A stretch of 64,000 nt of DNA from Embleya sp051903075 (GTDB lineage: Bacteria > Actinomycetota > Actinomycetes > Streptomycetales > Streptomycetaceae). The translations under genes and the position numbers were made by a program. Under the pieces are notes generated by a model that did no database searches, was not told the DNA's origin, and was given only the letters and a program-made list of their open reading frames with translations. Every line of letters begins with the position of its first letter. Within the stretch, counting starts at the first letter, position 1. Shown in pieces: positions 42,640-51,400 of the stretch. Where the stretch lies: contig NZ_CP182423.1 of NCBI RefSeq assembly GCF_051903075.1, positions 1,426,001 through 1,490,000 on the forward strand, in the 5' to 3' direction.

Positions 42640-44159
42640 ACACCACCACCCCCGACCTGCTCGTCGTCGGCGCCGGCCCCGCCGGGCTGGCCGCCGCCGT
42701 CACCGCCGCCACGCACGGCGCCCGGGTCCTGGTCGTCGACGAACAGCCGCGCCCCGGCGGCCAGATCTGGCGCCGCCCCGACCCGGGCAACCCCGGCCCG
42801 GACCCGCTCTCCGCCCCCGCGTACGCGGCCGGCCGCGCGCTGCTCACCCGCGCCGCCGCGCATCCGGGCATCGACTTCGCCCACCGCACCACCGCCTGGG
42901 GCGTGTTCGCCACCCGCACCGCGCCCGACGGCTGGGCGGCGCCGCCCGGCACCCCCGTCCCGGCCGGACCCCGAGTCGCGGTGCACGGTCCCGAGGGGGT
43001 GGAAGTCCTGCTGCCACGCGCCCTGTTGCTCACCGCCGGCGCCTACGACCTGCCGGTGCCGCTCCCGGGCTGGACCCTCCCCGGCTTTCTCACCGTCGGC
43101 GGCATCCAGGCCCTGCTCAAGGGCCACCGCACGCTCGCCGGTCGGCGGATCGTGCTGGCCGGCGCACACCCCCTGCTGCTGATCGCCGCCGCGCAACTGG
43201 TGCGCGCGGGCGCGGACGTGGCCGAAGTCGCCTTCGCCCAGCACCTGCCCGCCCCCGCCGACCTGATCCGCGCCGTCGCCGCGCTGCCCGGCAACCGGGC
43301 CAAGGTCGCCGAGGGCCTGGCCGCGCTGCGCACACTGCGTCGGGCGGGCGTACCGGTGCACACCCGCACCCTGCTCCTGCGGGCCGAGGGCGAACAGCAC
43401 GTCACCGCCGCCGTGTTGGCCCGCGTCGACCAGGACTGGCGCCCGGTCCCGGGCAGCGCCCGCACCGTCGGCTGCGACACCGTGGGCACCGGCTACGGCT
43501 TCGTCCCCTCCACCGAACTGGCCCGCCAGGCGGGCTGCGCGGCGCACTGGAACGGTCCGGCCGGCGGCTGGGTGCTCGACCACGACGACGCGATGCGCAC
43601 GTCGCTGCCGCACATCTGGGCGGCCGGCGAACTCACGGGCGTGGCCGGCGCCGAACACGCCGTGGCCACCGGACGCCGCGCGGGCCTCGACATCGTCCGC
43701 AGCCTGGGCCTGCTCGAATCCGCCCCATACGACCGGGAACTGCGGTCCATCGAGGGCGAGTTGGCCGCCACCGGGCGGATGGCGGCGTTCCTGGACCACA
43801 CGTGCGCGCCGCACCGGGCCGGGCTGCACGCGCTCGCCGACGACGACACCGTGCTGTGCCGCTGCGAGGAGATCACCTTCGGCGAGGTCCGCCGCACGCT
43901 CGCGGACAACCCGGGCCTGGATACCGCCGACGCGGTCAAACTGATCACCCGCGCCGGCATGGGCCCCTGCCAGGGCCGGATGTGCGGCCCTGCACTGCTC
44001 GAACTCCTGCACCGGGAAACCGGCTTGCCAAGGGAGACGATCGGCGCCTTCACCGCCCGCCCACCCGTGAAACCGCTCCCGGTCGAAGCGCTGGCGCGCG
44101 CACACGACGCCACCACGACGGCGGAATCACCGACGGACGCGGGGCCGGTGGTGAGGTAG
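42636..44159 (+). CDS. NAD(P)/FAD-binding large subunit with C-terminal [2Fe-2S] (HcnB / dehydrogenase alpha-like)
   Basis: 507 residues. FAD motif LLVVGAGPAGLAAAVTAA, the PRPGGQIWRR segment typical of HcnB/OoxA, a second nucleotide-binding loop in RIVLAGAHPLLLIAAAQL, and the late FAD motif LPHIWAAGELTGVAGAEHAV. A BFD-like [2Fe-2S] domain closes the chain with CRCEEI and GPCQGRMCGP. Completes the three-subunit dehydrogenase. No proline racemase/epimerase or semialdehyde dehydrogenase is in the window, so the pathway would need outside genes. Confidence 0.88.
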   Translation: MNTTTPDLLVVGAGPAGLAAAVTAATHGARVLVVDEQPRPGGQIWRRPDPGNPGPDPLSAPAYAAGRALLTRAAAHPGIDFAHRTTAWGVFATRTAPDGWAAPPGTPVPAGPRVAVHGPEGVEVLLPRALLLTAGAYDLPVPLPGWTLPGFLTVGGIQALLKGHRTLAGRRIVLAGAHPLLLIAAAQLVRAGADVAEVAFAQHLPAPADLIRAVAALPGNRAKVAEGLAALRTLRRAGVPVHTRTLLLRAEGEQHVTAAVLARVDQDWRPVPGSARTVGCDTVGTGYGFVPSTELARQAGCAAHWNGPAGGWVLDHDDAMRTSLPHIWAAGELTGVAGAEHAVATGRRAGLDIVRSLGLLESAPYDRELRSIEGELAATGRMAAFLDHTCAPHRAGLHALADDDTVLCRCEEITFGEVRRTLADNPGLDTADAVKLITRAGMGPCQGRMCGPALLELLHRETGLPRETIGAFTARPPVKPLPVEALARAHDATTTAESPTDAGPVVR

Positions 44160-44198
44160 CGGCTGTGCCGGAGCGGCGCGGGCTCGGGTTTGGGCCTG

Positions 44199-44258
44199 GG
44201 CTTCGGCTCCGGCTCCGGCTCCGGCTCCGGCTTCGGCTTCGGCTTCGGCTTCGGCTTC
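44199..44258. repeat. hexanucleotide microsatellite (GGCTYC)10
   Basis: Ten contiguous hexamers: GGCTTC, four GGCTCC, five GGCTTC. It lies between the stops of two convergent genes. A reverse-strand frame would read it as alternating Glu-Ala, then Gly-Ala, but has no support as a gene. Confidence 0.9.
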
Positions 44259-44275
44259 GGCGGGGACGCGGGTCG

Positions 44276-45685
44276 TCATCTCCGCGCGTCGATGTCGGGT
44301 CGGTCGGGTCGGTCGCTGGTGAGGTGGCGGTCGAGCAGGTCGCGGGCGTGGGCGACGGTGAGCGGGGAGACGCCGTGTGCGGGGGCCGACAGGAGGGCGT
44401 TCTCCATCTCGGCGTACGCGCCGTTGCGGCCGGCCCGGATGATCGCCGCCTCGGCGGCCGACGCGACGGGCAGGCCCGGTCCGTCGCGGGTGACGAGGCG
44501 GATCCACAGCGGCCATCGGTCCGAATACACGCCGACCCCCGTCTGGTCGGCCGGCGCCCCGGGCCGCGCCCACACGTCGTGCGGCGCGCGGGCGAGGGCC
44601 ACCGCGTGCATGAGGCCGGCGGCGTACATCGTGTGGAAGTCGTGCCGGAAGGCGTAGGTCTCGCGTTCCGAGCCGGTGGGCGTGCCGAAGAGCGTCGGCT
44701 GCCGGTCGGGATCGGGGCCGTGGCTGGAACCGGGGCCGGGGCCGGGCAGGAACCCCACCTCGGTCCACAACGCGTCGAGGGCGTCCCGACACAGCAGCGC
44801 GGTGCGCGACACCGGACCCGGCAGGAGCAGCGCGGCGGTCAGCAACTCCGCCACCAGGTCCGCGTTTTCCTCGAAGACTTGCCAGAGCAGGCAGGCGTTG
44901 AGGATGCGGCGCAACTCGATCGGGTCGGCTTCGTCGGGGAGTTCGCGGCGGCCGAAGTCGGTGAGGTGGAACAGGGTGTGCGTGAGCGCGTGCACGTCGG
45001 CGAGGCTCATGTACAGCGGGTGCGGGTGTGCGGCCAGGATCGAACCCTGGCGGTACGCGGTGTGGTCGACCGGTTCGCCGCCGCACTGGGCACGCAGCCA
45101 GGCCGACTCGAGGCGGCGGTGCGGCGGCCGTTCGACGGCGTCGACCTGGCCGGTGGCGAAGGCACGACGCAGCGTGGCCGCGAAGTGGGAGTCAAGGATA
45201 CCGAGTTGCTCCAGCGCCAGATGCGTGATGCCGAGCGGCACTGCGGTGCGCGGGTGTCGGACGAGCAGCGCGGTGCGCTCGGGGGTGCGGGCGAGTGGGG
45301 CCAGCAGGGTCGCGATGCGGTGGAGCGCGGATCGGATCTCCGGCGCGGGGTGCGGGATCCGGTCGGCGATCAGCACGAGGCGGGCGGTCTCCACGACGAA
45401 CTGCTCGGTGGCGCTGCGGTCGGGGTCGGGGCGGGCCGCCGGCTCCGGGAGGGGGCCTTGGCGGTCGAGGCGTTCGAGGCCCAACTCGGCCAGGGTGAGC
45501 ACCTGGAGCAGTCGACGGCGGGGCGGCGCGGGCGCGGGCACGTCGTCGGCGTGACCGGCGCCGTTGCCGGCCGAACGCGCGGCGCGGCTCGCCGGGATCG
45601 AGCCGGCGTCGGGGGCGGTCTCGGGGGCGGCGTCTCGGGCGGGGGTCGAGTGAAGGACCTCGGCCCCCCGCGGTTCCGGGATCAC
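44276..45685 (-). CDS. DUF6895-like protein of unknown function
   Basis: 469 residues from a GTG at 45685 that overlaps the stop of a 34-codon ORF by GTGA. An Ala/Arg/Pro-rich lead (~60 residues), then a helical region with no membrane segment. The HALTHTLFHLTDFGRRELP segment near residue 235 and the later HDFHTMYAAGLMHAVALA are the landmarks I associate, from memory, with actinobacterial DUF6895. A low-complexity PGPGPGSSHGPDPD loop lies near residue 340. No catalytic motif is evident; the helical pairs suggest an alpha/alpha toroid, which is inference. Confidence 0.7.
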   Translation of the reverse strand: MIPEPRGAEVLHSTPARDAAPETAPDAGSIPASRAARSAGNGAGHADDVPAPAPPRRRLLQVLTLAELGLERLDRQGPLPEPAARPDPDRSATEQFVVETARLVLIADRIPHPAPEIRSALHRIATLLAPLARTPERTALLVRHPRTAVPLGITHLALEQLGILDSHFAATLRRAFATGQVDAVERPPHRRLESAWLRAQCGGEPVDHTAYRQGSILAAHPHPLYMSLADVHALTHTLFHLTDFGRRELPDEADPIELRRILNACLLWQVFEENADLVAELLTAALLLPGPVSRTALLCRDALDALWTEVGFLPGPGPGSSHGPDPDRQPTLFGTPTGSERETYAFRHDFHTMYAAGLMHAVALARAPHDVWARPGAPADQTGVGVYSDRWPLWIRLVTRDGPGLPVASAAEAAIIRAGRNGAYAEMENALLSAPAHGVSPLTVAHARDLLDRHLTSDRPDRPDIDARR

Positions 45686-45786
45686 GCCCGCTCGGCGGAC
45701 TGCGTACCGGCGCCCACGCCGGCACCGTCCTCGCTCGCCACCGGCCGGATCCCACCGATTTCCACGCCCTGCCCCCACTCACCCAT
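45682..45786 (-). CDS. 34-residue leader ORF coupled to the DUF6895-like gene
   Basis: Starts at an ATG (45786) with GGGGGA six bases upstream and ends in a TGA that overlaps the GTG of the next gene (GTGA at 45682-45685). The peptide is Gly-rich and begins MGEWGQGVEIGGIRPV, with a small polar tail ending in SAERA. The ribosome-binding site and coupling argue that it is translated. It could be a true small protein, a peptide substrate, or just a translational leader. Confidence 0.5.
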   Translation of the reverse strand: MGEWGQGVEIGGIRPVASEDGAGVGAGTQSAERA

Positions 45787-46292
45787 CGGATCCCCCGCCA
45801 AGTCGTCGGTATTCCTCCACCCGGACCCTCAAGCTTGACACCACCGTGGGCAGTTCGTCAGGTAAATCAGCAAATCGCCTCGTATTGCGTACTCATGGGC
45901 GAACCATGCACGACCATGGGTGGCCGCTGTGACCGCGGCGGCCGGCCAAACGCGGCCGGGGCGGCACAAACCGCTCGCGATCGGGCCGTACGTCGCCGCC
46001 GCACCCGCACGCGGGGCGCGCGCCGGTCGCACCCGGACCGCGCGCGAACCACACGCGGACGGCATCCGCACCATCGTGTCGCCCCACCCCGGCATACCCG
46101 GGCGTCCGTTCCGGTTCACACCCACGGAGGACGTCCACGATCGTCCGCCCGGCGGTCCACCCGCCGTCGACCGACCCCACAGGAAGCGCCGAGCCTCATG
46201 TACACCACTCGTACCACCCATCAGAATCCCGATCCCACCCCCAACCGATCCGATGAGAACCAATACCCCGTCCACACTCGTGGGTTCTGACA
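45787..46292. other. 506-bp intergenic region
   Basis: Contains a perfect -35 hexamer TTGACA at 45835-45840 (plus strand) without a clear -10, and an AT-richer stretch at 45855-45900 likely to hold the promoter of the leader/DUF6895 unit. A 30-codon frame at 46200-46290 (MYTTRTTHQNPD...) ends two bases before the next ATG and might be a leader peptide; its ribosome-binding site is poor. Confidence 0.4.
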
Positions 46293-46742
46293 ATGAACCC
46301 CAACGACAAGCGCATCGACCATCTCCTCGGAGCCTTCGGCGCCGGAGCTCTCGTCAACGCCTGGATCGACGCCCTGATCACCGACGACCACCTCGACCCG
46401 GCCGCGGCCACCCGGGTGGCCTGCGACCGTGTCGCCGACCTCTCGCCGTGGCTGATCGCCGCGCCGGGCCAAACCTGGCGACTACGGGAGGAGTTCGAGC
46501 CGAACGCCGACTTCTCGCCGCACCTGGTCCTGGTCCTCGGCGTCCGACACGCGCACGGCACCCATCCGCGCGACGGCACGTCGGCGATCCTGATCGCCGA
46601 CGCTGAGGACGACCCACGCCATGCCGTGGGCTGGATGGACGTGGACGACTTCGCCGTCTGCTACTCCCTCGAGGAGTGGCCCGCCCCGGAGGTCCGCCGG
46701 GTCGACGACAGCGACGCCACCACGACCCCGACCCCGAACTGA
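46293..46742 (+). CDS. hypothetical acidic protein
   Basis: 149 residues, pI clearly acidic. A helical first third (KRIDHLLGAFGAGALVNAWIDALITDDHLDPAAATRVACDRVADL), then alternating beta strands (PHLVLVLGVRHAHG, TSAILIADAED, AVGWMDVDDFAVCYSLEEWP) and a Thr/Asp/Pro tail. No signal peptide, membrane segment or known motif. Start ATG at 46293 lacks a ribosome-binding site and could be translated by coupling to the 30-codon frame just upstream. Converges on the NlpC/P60 gene with a 12-bp gap. Confidence 0.65.
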   Translation: MNPNDKRIDHLLGAFGAGALVNAWIDALITDDHLDPAAATRVACDRVADLSPWLIAAPGQTWRLREEFEPNADFSPHLVLVLGVRHAHGTHPRDGTSAILIADAEDDPRHAVGWMDVDDFAVCYSLEEWPAPEVRRVDDSDATTTPTPN

Positions 46743-46754
46743 GCGAGGGCGGCG

Positions 46755-47810
46755 TTATGGGCGGATGGCCGTCATGTACGGCATGCCGCGCACGTCGATG
46801 GACAGGATCTCGACGTTCGAGCCGGGCTTGGGGGCATGGATCATCTTGCCGCCGCCGATGTAGATGCCGACGTGGTGCAGGTCCGAGTAGAAGAAGACCA
46901 GGTCCCCGGGCTGGAGTTCGGACTTGGCGACGGGCCTGCCCACCCGGACCTGCTCCTGGGACGTGCGCGGCAGCGAGACGTTCGCCGTCCGCCAGACGAA
47001 CTGGGTCAGCCCCGAACAGTCGAACGAGTCGGGGCCGGTGGCGGCCCAGCGGTACGGCTTGCCGAGCTGCGCGTAAGCGGCCCGTACCGCGGCGGCTGCC
47101 CGGTCCGACGTCGCCGGGGACGCCGTCGCGTACTGCCGCTTCGCCGCGGCGGCCTCACGGGCCTTGCCGTCACGTTCCGCCTGCTCCTCCCGGCGCAACC
47201 GCTCCCGGTCGGCGCCGGACAGCCGGTTGACGACGTCCTGCGCCTGGCGCAGCTTGGCCTCGACGGTTTGCTTGCGCGCCGTCATCTCCCGCTGCGTACG
47301 GTCGAGTTCCGCCATCCGCTCGGCGACTTCCCGGCGTTCCTGGTCGAGTTCGCGCCGCTGACGCTGCACGAGACCCAGCGCCTCCTGCTGCCGCGCGCTC
47401 AGTTGGCGATCGAGGGAGATCCGGTTCAGGAATCCCCGGGGGTCATCGGTCATCAACAGCCGCAGGCTCGGATCGACGCCACCACCGCGATACTCCGCCG
47501 ACGCGATGCCTCCGAGCATCTCCCGCTGACGGGCAAGCGCGGCCTGCTTGTCGGCCAACCGCTGCTGCAACACGGCGACTTGCTCCTGCGCCTTACGATT
47601 CGCATCGGCCGCACCGTTGTAACTCTCGGTCGCGGCCTCCGCCTCCTCGTGCAGCGCGTCGACCTGCTCCTTGGCCTGCCGCAGCGTCGGCTGCGGCTCG
47701 GCCTGCACGGGCGAAGCGGCAAACACCATCACCCCAACCGCCGCCGAGGAAACAATCGAAACCCCGACCCGCCGAGCAACCCGAGGCCGAGATCTGGCAT
47801 GCACACCCAT
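46755..47810 (-). CDS. secreted NlpC/P60 peptidoglycan endopeptidase with coiled-coil
   Basis: 351 residues. Signal peptide (Arg-rich start, VGVMVFAASPVQA cleavage region), a long coiled-coil (about residues 45-215, EQVAVLQQRLADKQAALARQRE and the like), then the NlpC/P60 domain. Catalytic Cys near residue 265 in FDCSGLTQFVW, catalytic His in LHHVGIYIGGGKMIHAP. It cuts D-Glu-mDAP-type bonds in cell-wall stem peptides and is likely a RipA-like hydrolase. Start ATG at 47810 follows GGAGGAG at long spacing. The BlaI-like palindrome 80 bp upstream suggests control by the adjacent BlaI protein. Confidence 0.9.
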   Translation of the reverse strand: MGVHARSRPRVARRVGVSIVSSAAVGVMVFAASPVQAEPQPTLRQAKEQVDALHEEAEAATESYNGAADANRKAQEQVAVLQQRLADKQAALARQREMLGGIASAEYRGGGVDPSLRLLMTDDPRGFLNRISLDRQLSARQQEALGLVQRQRRELDQERREVAERMAELDRTQREMTARKQTVEAKLRQAQDVVNRLSGADRERLRREEQAERDGKAREAAAAKRQYATASPATSDRAAAAVRAAYAQLGKPYRWAATGPDSFDCSGLTQFVWRTANVSLPRTSQEQVRVGRPVAKSELQPGDLVFFYSDLHHVGIYIGGGKMIHAPKPGSNVEILSIDVRGMPYMTAIRP

Positions 47811-47889
47811 AAACGCCGCACTCCTCCGGTCCGGCCGCCCACACAAAGCAGACACCGCCGGGGCGGCACCTCAACGGCACCGCCAACCC

Positions 47890-47912
47890 TATTACTATGC
47901 AGCGTAGTAATA
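47890..47912. promoter_or_regulatory. BlaI-like operator upstream of the NlpC/P60 gene
   Basis: TATTACTA and TAGTAATA, exact 8-bp arms, around TGCAGCG. AT-rich TACTA/TAGTA half-sites are the hallmark of BlaI/MecI boxes. It lies between the NlpC/P60 start and the blaI stop. Confidence 0.7.
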
Positions 47913-47953
47913 AACCCCACCCAAGGCACGTCACACTCGGCGCCAAGCGTACC

Positions 47954-48331
47954 TCACTCCACCGCTCCGGAGTCCCCAACCCGCCTCAACGCCGCACGCA
48001 GAGCTGCCGATTCCACCGGATCGAGCCGCTCCACAAAGCCCAACAAGGCCGCCGCCCGGTCCTGACTATCGGCAAGCGTTTCGGCCATGATCCGCGCGGT
48101 ATAGGCGTCCTTATCCTCAACCGGCATGTAGGTACCCACACGCCCCGAAAGCCGACGCTCGAGCCACCCTTTGGCAACGAGCTTGTTGAGCACCGTCATG
48201 ACCGTCGTGTAGGCAAGTTCCTTCTCCCGACGCTCATTCAACGCCGCAACAACGTCATGCACCACGACGGGCCGCCCCATGGACCAAACCACGTCCATGG
48301 CCTCACCCTCAAGACTCCCCAACCCCCACAC
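47954..48331 (-). CDS. blaI: BlaI/MecI/CopY-family repressor
   Basis: 125 residues. Winged-helix repressor: LGSLEGEAMDVVWSMGRPVVVHDVVAALNE, then the recognition region ELAYTTVMTVLNKLVAKGWLERR and the wing RVGTYMPVEDKDAY, followed by a short dimerisation helix set. BlaI proteins are inactivated by proteolysis triggered by a partner M56 membrane protease. Here the M56 gene is 3 kb away and divergent. Start GTG at 48331; the region upstream, where its promoter must be, lies at the edge of a repeat array. A likely target is the NlpC/P60 gene. Confidence 0.88.
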   Translation of the reverse strand: MWGLGSLEGEAMDVVWSMGRPVVVHDVVAALNERREKELAYTTVMTVLNKLVAKGWLERRLSGRVGTYMPVEDKDAYTARIMAETLADSQDRAAALLGFVERLDPVESAALRAALRRVGDSGAVE

Positions 48332-48369
48332 ACCCCCAGCCTACCGACCCCCAGAAACACGAGGGATGC

Positions 48370-49574
48370 GCAGCCACCCCGAGCCGTGGTCCGCCGGGAC
48401 GCCCCCGGCGCGCGGGACTCCGAGGCCCCGGGCTCCCAACGAGAGTGCTGCGTTGCCCGCCGGGAAGCGCGACGGCGGTTCGGGTCCGCCGACGCGCCTC
48501 CCCGGGTAAGTCGGCTATCTCCGGCAACCGTTGCGCCTGTGGCTGCGCAGGCCGGTCCGGGGCCGGTCAGAGTCACCGGGTCGGCCGCCGCCGGCGTGCG
48601 GGGCTCCGAGACTGAAGCCTCCCGATGAGACAGCCGAACTGCTCACCGAAAACCGGCCGGCAACGGGGGCAGGAGGAGGCTCAGGTCGAGTCCGCCGGGG
48701 GGACGTCCCGAGTGGGGTGGGTGTTTCCGGCGGGCATTGCGCTTGTGGTTGCGGGTGGCTGGTCCGGGGCGGGTCAGAGTCGGTGGTGGGCCGCCGCCGG
48801 CGTGCGGGGCTCCGAGGCCCGGAGTTCCCGACGAGGTGGGTGTGTTGCTCGGCGGAAGACCGGCTGGCAGCGGGGGAGCAGAAGGGTTGGTCGGGTTGGG
48901 TTGCCCGGGGTGCCTTCCTGAATGGGTCGGGTGTTTCCGGCGGGCGTTGCGCTTGTGGTTGCGCAGGCCCGTTCCGGAGCTGGCCAGAGTCGCCGGATCG
49001 GCCGCCGCCAGCGTGCGGGGCTCCAAGACTTCGGAGCGTCTGGCGAGACAGCCGTGTTGCTCGGCGAAATCCGGCCGGCAGCAGCGGGCAGGAGGACGCT
49101 CGGGTCGAGTCCGCCGGGGAGCCCTCCCGAGTGGGCCGCGCCTCTTCGGCGGGCGTTGCGCCTGTGGTTGCGCAGGGCCGATCCGGAGCTGGTCAGAGTC
49201 GCCGGGTCGGCCGCCGCCGGCGTGCGGGGCTCCGAGACCCGAAGCTCTCGACGAGACAAGCGAGCTGCTCACCGAAACCCGGCCGGCAACGGCGGGCAGG
49301 AGGAGGCTCGGGTCGAGTCCTCCAGGCAACCTTCCCGAGTGGGCCGGGCGTTCCCGGCAGGCGTTGCGCTTGTGGTTCCGGGTGGCCGGTGCGGGGCCGG
49401 CCAGAGTCGCCGGGCGGGCCGCCGCCGGCGTGCGGGGCTCCAAGACCCGGGCTCTCGACGAGACAAGCGAGCTGCTCACCGAAACCCGGCCGGCAACGGC
49501 GGGCAGGAGGAGGCTCGGGTCGAGTCCTCCAGGCAACCTTCCCGAGTGGGCCGGCTGGTTTCGGTGCGCAGTGG
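48370..49574 (+). repeat. forward block of ~209-bp repeats (about six units)
   Basis: Units begin with CGC(C/T)TGTGG at 48534, 48740, 48950, 49159 and 49367, spaced 206-210 bp; a more decayed unit precedes them from about 48370. Each contains the conserved core GCGTGCGGGGCTCC and ends in a GGCGGGCGTTG-like sequence. The spacing is not a multiple of three throughout, and reading frames crossing it change unit by unit, so it is not a protein repeat. Neighbouring later units are nearly identical over long stretches. Confidence 0.85.
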
Positions 49575-49930
49575 GCGTGTGGGTGACGGCGGTTCACGAA
49601 ACCGGATCGAGTGGAGTGCTGGAGCCTCTGCGCGAGAGAAAACCGCAGGTCAGCGCGAAGGGAAGCCGTCTGGAGCGTCTCGGGATCCGGCTTCGGCCCT
49701 CCCTGGGCACTTTCGGTCTCCTCGACGGCTTTCGAGAGTTCGCAGCACGCGCAACCGACTCTCACTACGCAGTTTCGGCCTTCACACCGGCGTTGCGCAG
49801 GTCGAAGCGCACGAAACCGGCACTCGAGACCCGACTTTCCGCCCCGACCCCGCAAAACCGCAGGTCACCGAAGCTCGAAGCCCACAACCGCCCACCGCGA
49901 TCCGGTTCCGAACCCCAACTGCCCTCCAAA
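49575..49930. repeat. centre of the array, degenerate ~215-bp direct repeat
   Basis: Unlike the flanking units in sequence and lower in GC. CACGAAACCGG occurs at 49595 and 49810, and AAAACCGCAGGTCA at 49639 and 49854, both 215 bp apart, so the centre is itself a two-copy direct repeat. No ORF with a ribosome-binding site is seen. Confidence 0.65.
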
Positions 49931-51290
49931 CGCCCCGAAGCACCCCGACCCACCCGGGAAGGCCCCAGGAGAACCCGACCCGGCCACCCTCCCGCTCCCC
50001 CACTGCCGGCCGGTGTTCCACCGAGCAACACACCCGCCCCGCCAGACGCCCCGAAGTCTTGGAGCCCCGCACGCCGGCGGCGGCCCACCACCGACTCTGA
50101 CCCGCCACGCACCAGCCACCCGCAACCAACAGCGCAACGCCCGCCGGAAACGCCCGACCCACTCGGGAAGGCCGCCCGGGCAACCCAACCCGACCACCCT
50201 TCTGCCCCCGCTGCCAGCCGGTTTTCGCCAAGCAACACGCCCGCCTCGCCGAGATGCCGGAGTCTTGGAGCCCCGCACGCCGGCGGCGACCGACCCGGCG
50301 ACTCTGACCCGCCCGGACCGGGCCTCCGCAAGCACAAACGCGACCCTCGTCGAAGACACGCAACCCACCCGGGAAGGCCCCCGGCGACCCCAACCCGACC
50401 AACCACCCTCCCCGCCGCTGCCGGCCGGTTTTCGCCGAGCAAAGCGCCCGTCTCGTCGGGAGCGCCGGGCTTCGGAGCCCCGCACGCCGGCGGCGGCCCA
50501 CCACCGACTCTGACCGGCCCCGGACCGGCCCTCCGCAACCACAAGCGCAACGCCCGCCGAAGGCAACCGACTTACCCGGGAAGGCTCGTCAGCAGACTCG
50601 ACCCGAGGGCCCTCCCCCTCCCCGCTGCCGGCCGGTTTTCGCCGAGCCACACGCCCGCCTCGTCGGGAGGCCGGAGTCTCGGAGCCCCGCACGCCGGCGG
50701 CGGCCGACCCGGCGACTCTGACCCACCCCGGACCGGCCCTCCGCAACCACAAGCGCAACGCCCGCCGAAGACACCCGACTCACCCAGAAAGCGCGTCGGC
50801 GAACCCAACCCGGCCCCCCGCCCTCCCCGCCGCTGCCGGCCGGTTTTCCGCCGAGCCACACGCCCGCCTCGTCGGGAGGCCGGAGTCTCGGAGCCCCGCA
50901 CGCCGGCGGCGACCGACCCGGCGACTCTGACCCACCCCGGACCGGCCCTCCGCAACCACAAGCGCAACGCCCGCCGAAGACACCCGACTCACCCAGAAAG
51001 CGCGTCGGCGAACCCAACCCGGCCCCCCGCCCTCCCCGCCGCTGCCGGCCGGTTTTCCGCCGAGCCACACGCCCGCCTCGTCGGGAGGCCGGAGTCTCGG
51101 AGCCCCGCACGCCGGCGGCGACCGACCCGGCGACTCTGCCCCGCCCCGGACCGGCCCTCCGCGACCACGAGCGCAACGCCCGTCGAAGACACCCGACTCA
51201 CCCAGAAAGCGCGTCGGCGGACCCGCCCGGCCGCCCGCCCTCCCCGCCGCTGGCGGACCCGCCGAGCAACGCACCCCCGTCTCGTCAGCC
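49931..51290 (-). repeat. reverse block of ~209-bp repeats (about six and a half units)
   Basis: The same unit in opposite orientation: anchors GCGCAACGCCCG at 50132, 50545, 50753, 50962 and 51171 with a diverged one at 50333, spaced 201-212 bp. The copies at 50753-50961 and 50962-51170 differ at only about four positions. The block ends about 110 bp before the M56 gene. With the forward block it makes an inverted arrangement of more than 1 kb per arm. Confidence 0.85.
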
Positions 51291-51400
51291 CCGACGGGTG
51301 ACCGGCGCCCGCCCTGAGGGGTCGCGTGGCTGTGGTCGGGGGCGGAGGCGGTTGGCGGGGTGGTGGTTAGGGTTCGGGGGTCGATTGGACTGGGTGACCG

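Noticed and set aside
44127..45086. A reverse frame encoding Glu-Ala and Gly-Ala repeats
   Set aside because: The repeats are the GGCTYC microsatellite read in one frame; the rest overlaps the DUF6895-like gene out of frame.
45829..46293. A 154-codon reverse frame in the intergenic region
   Set aside because: No ribosome-binding site, no recognisable domain, and it is antisense to a region of mixed composition; not enough to call a gene.
48737..51301. An 854-codon open frame through the repeat array, and several reverse-strand frames there
   Set aside because: The repeat period is not a multiple of three, successive units are read in different frames, orientation flips midway, and no family or ribosome-binding site supports any of them.
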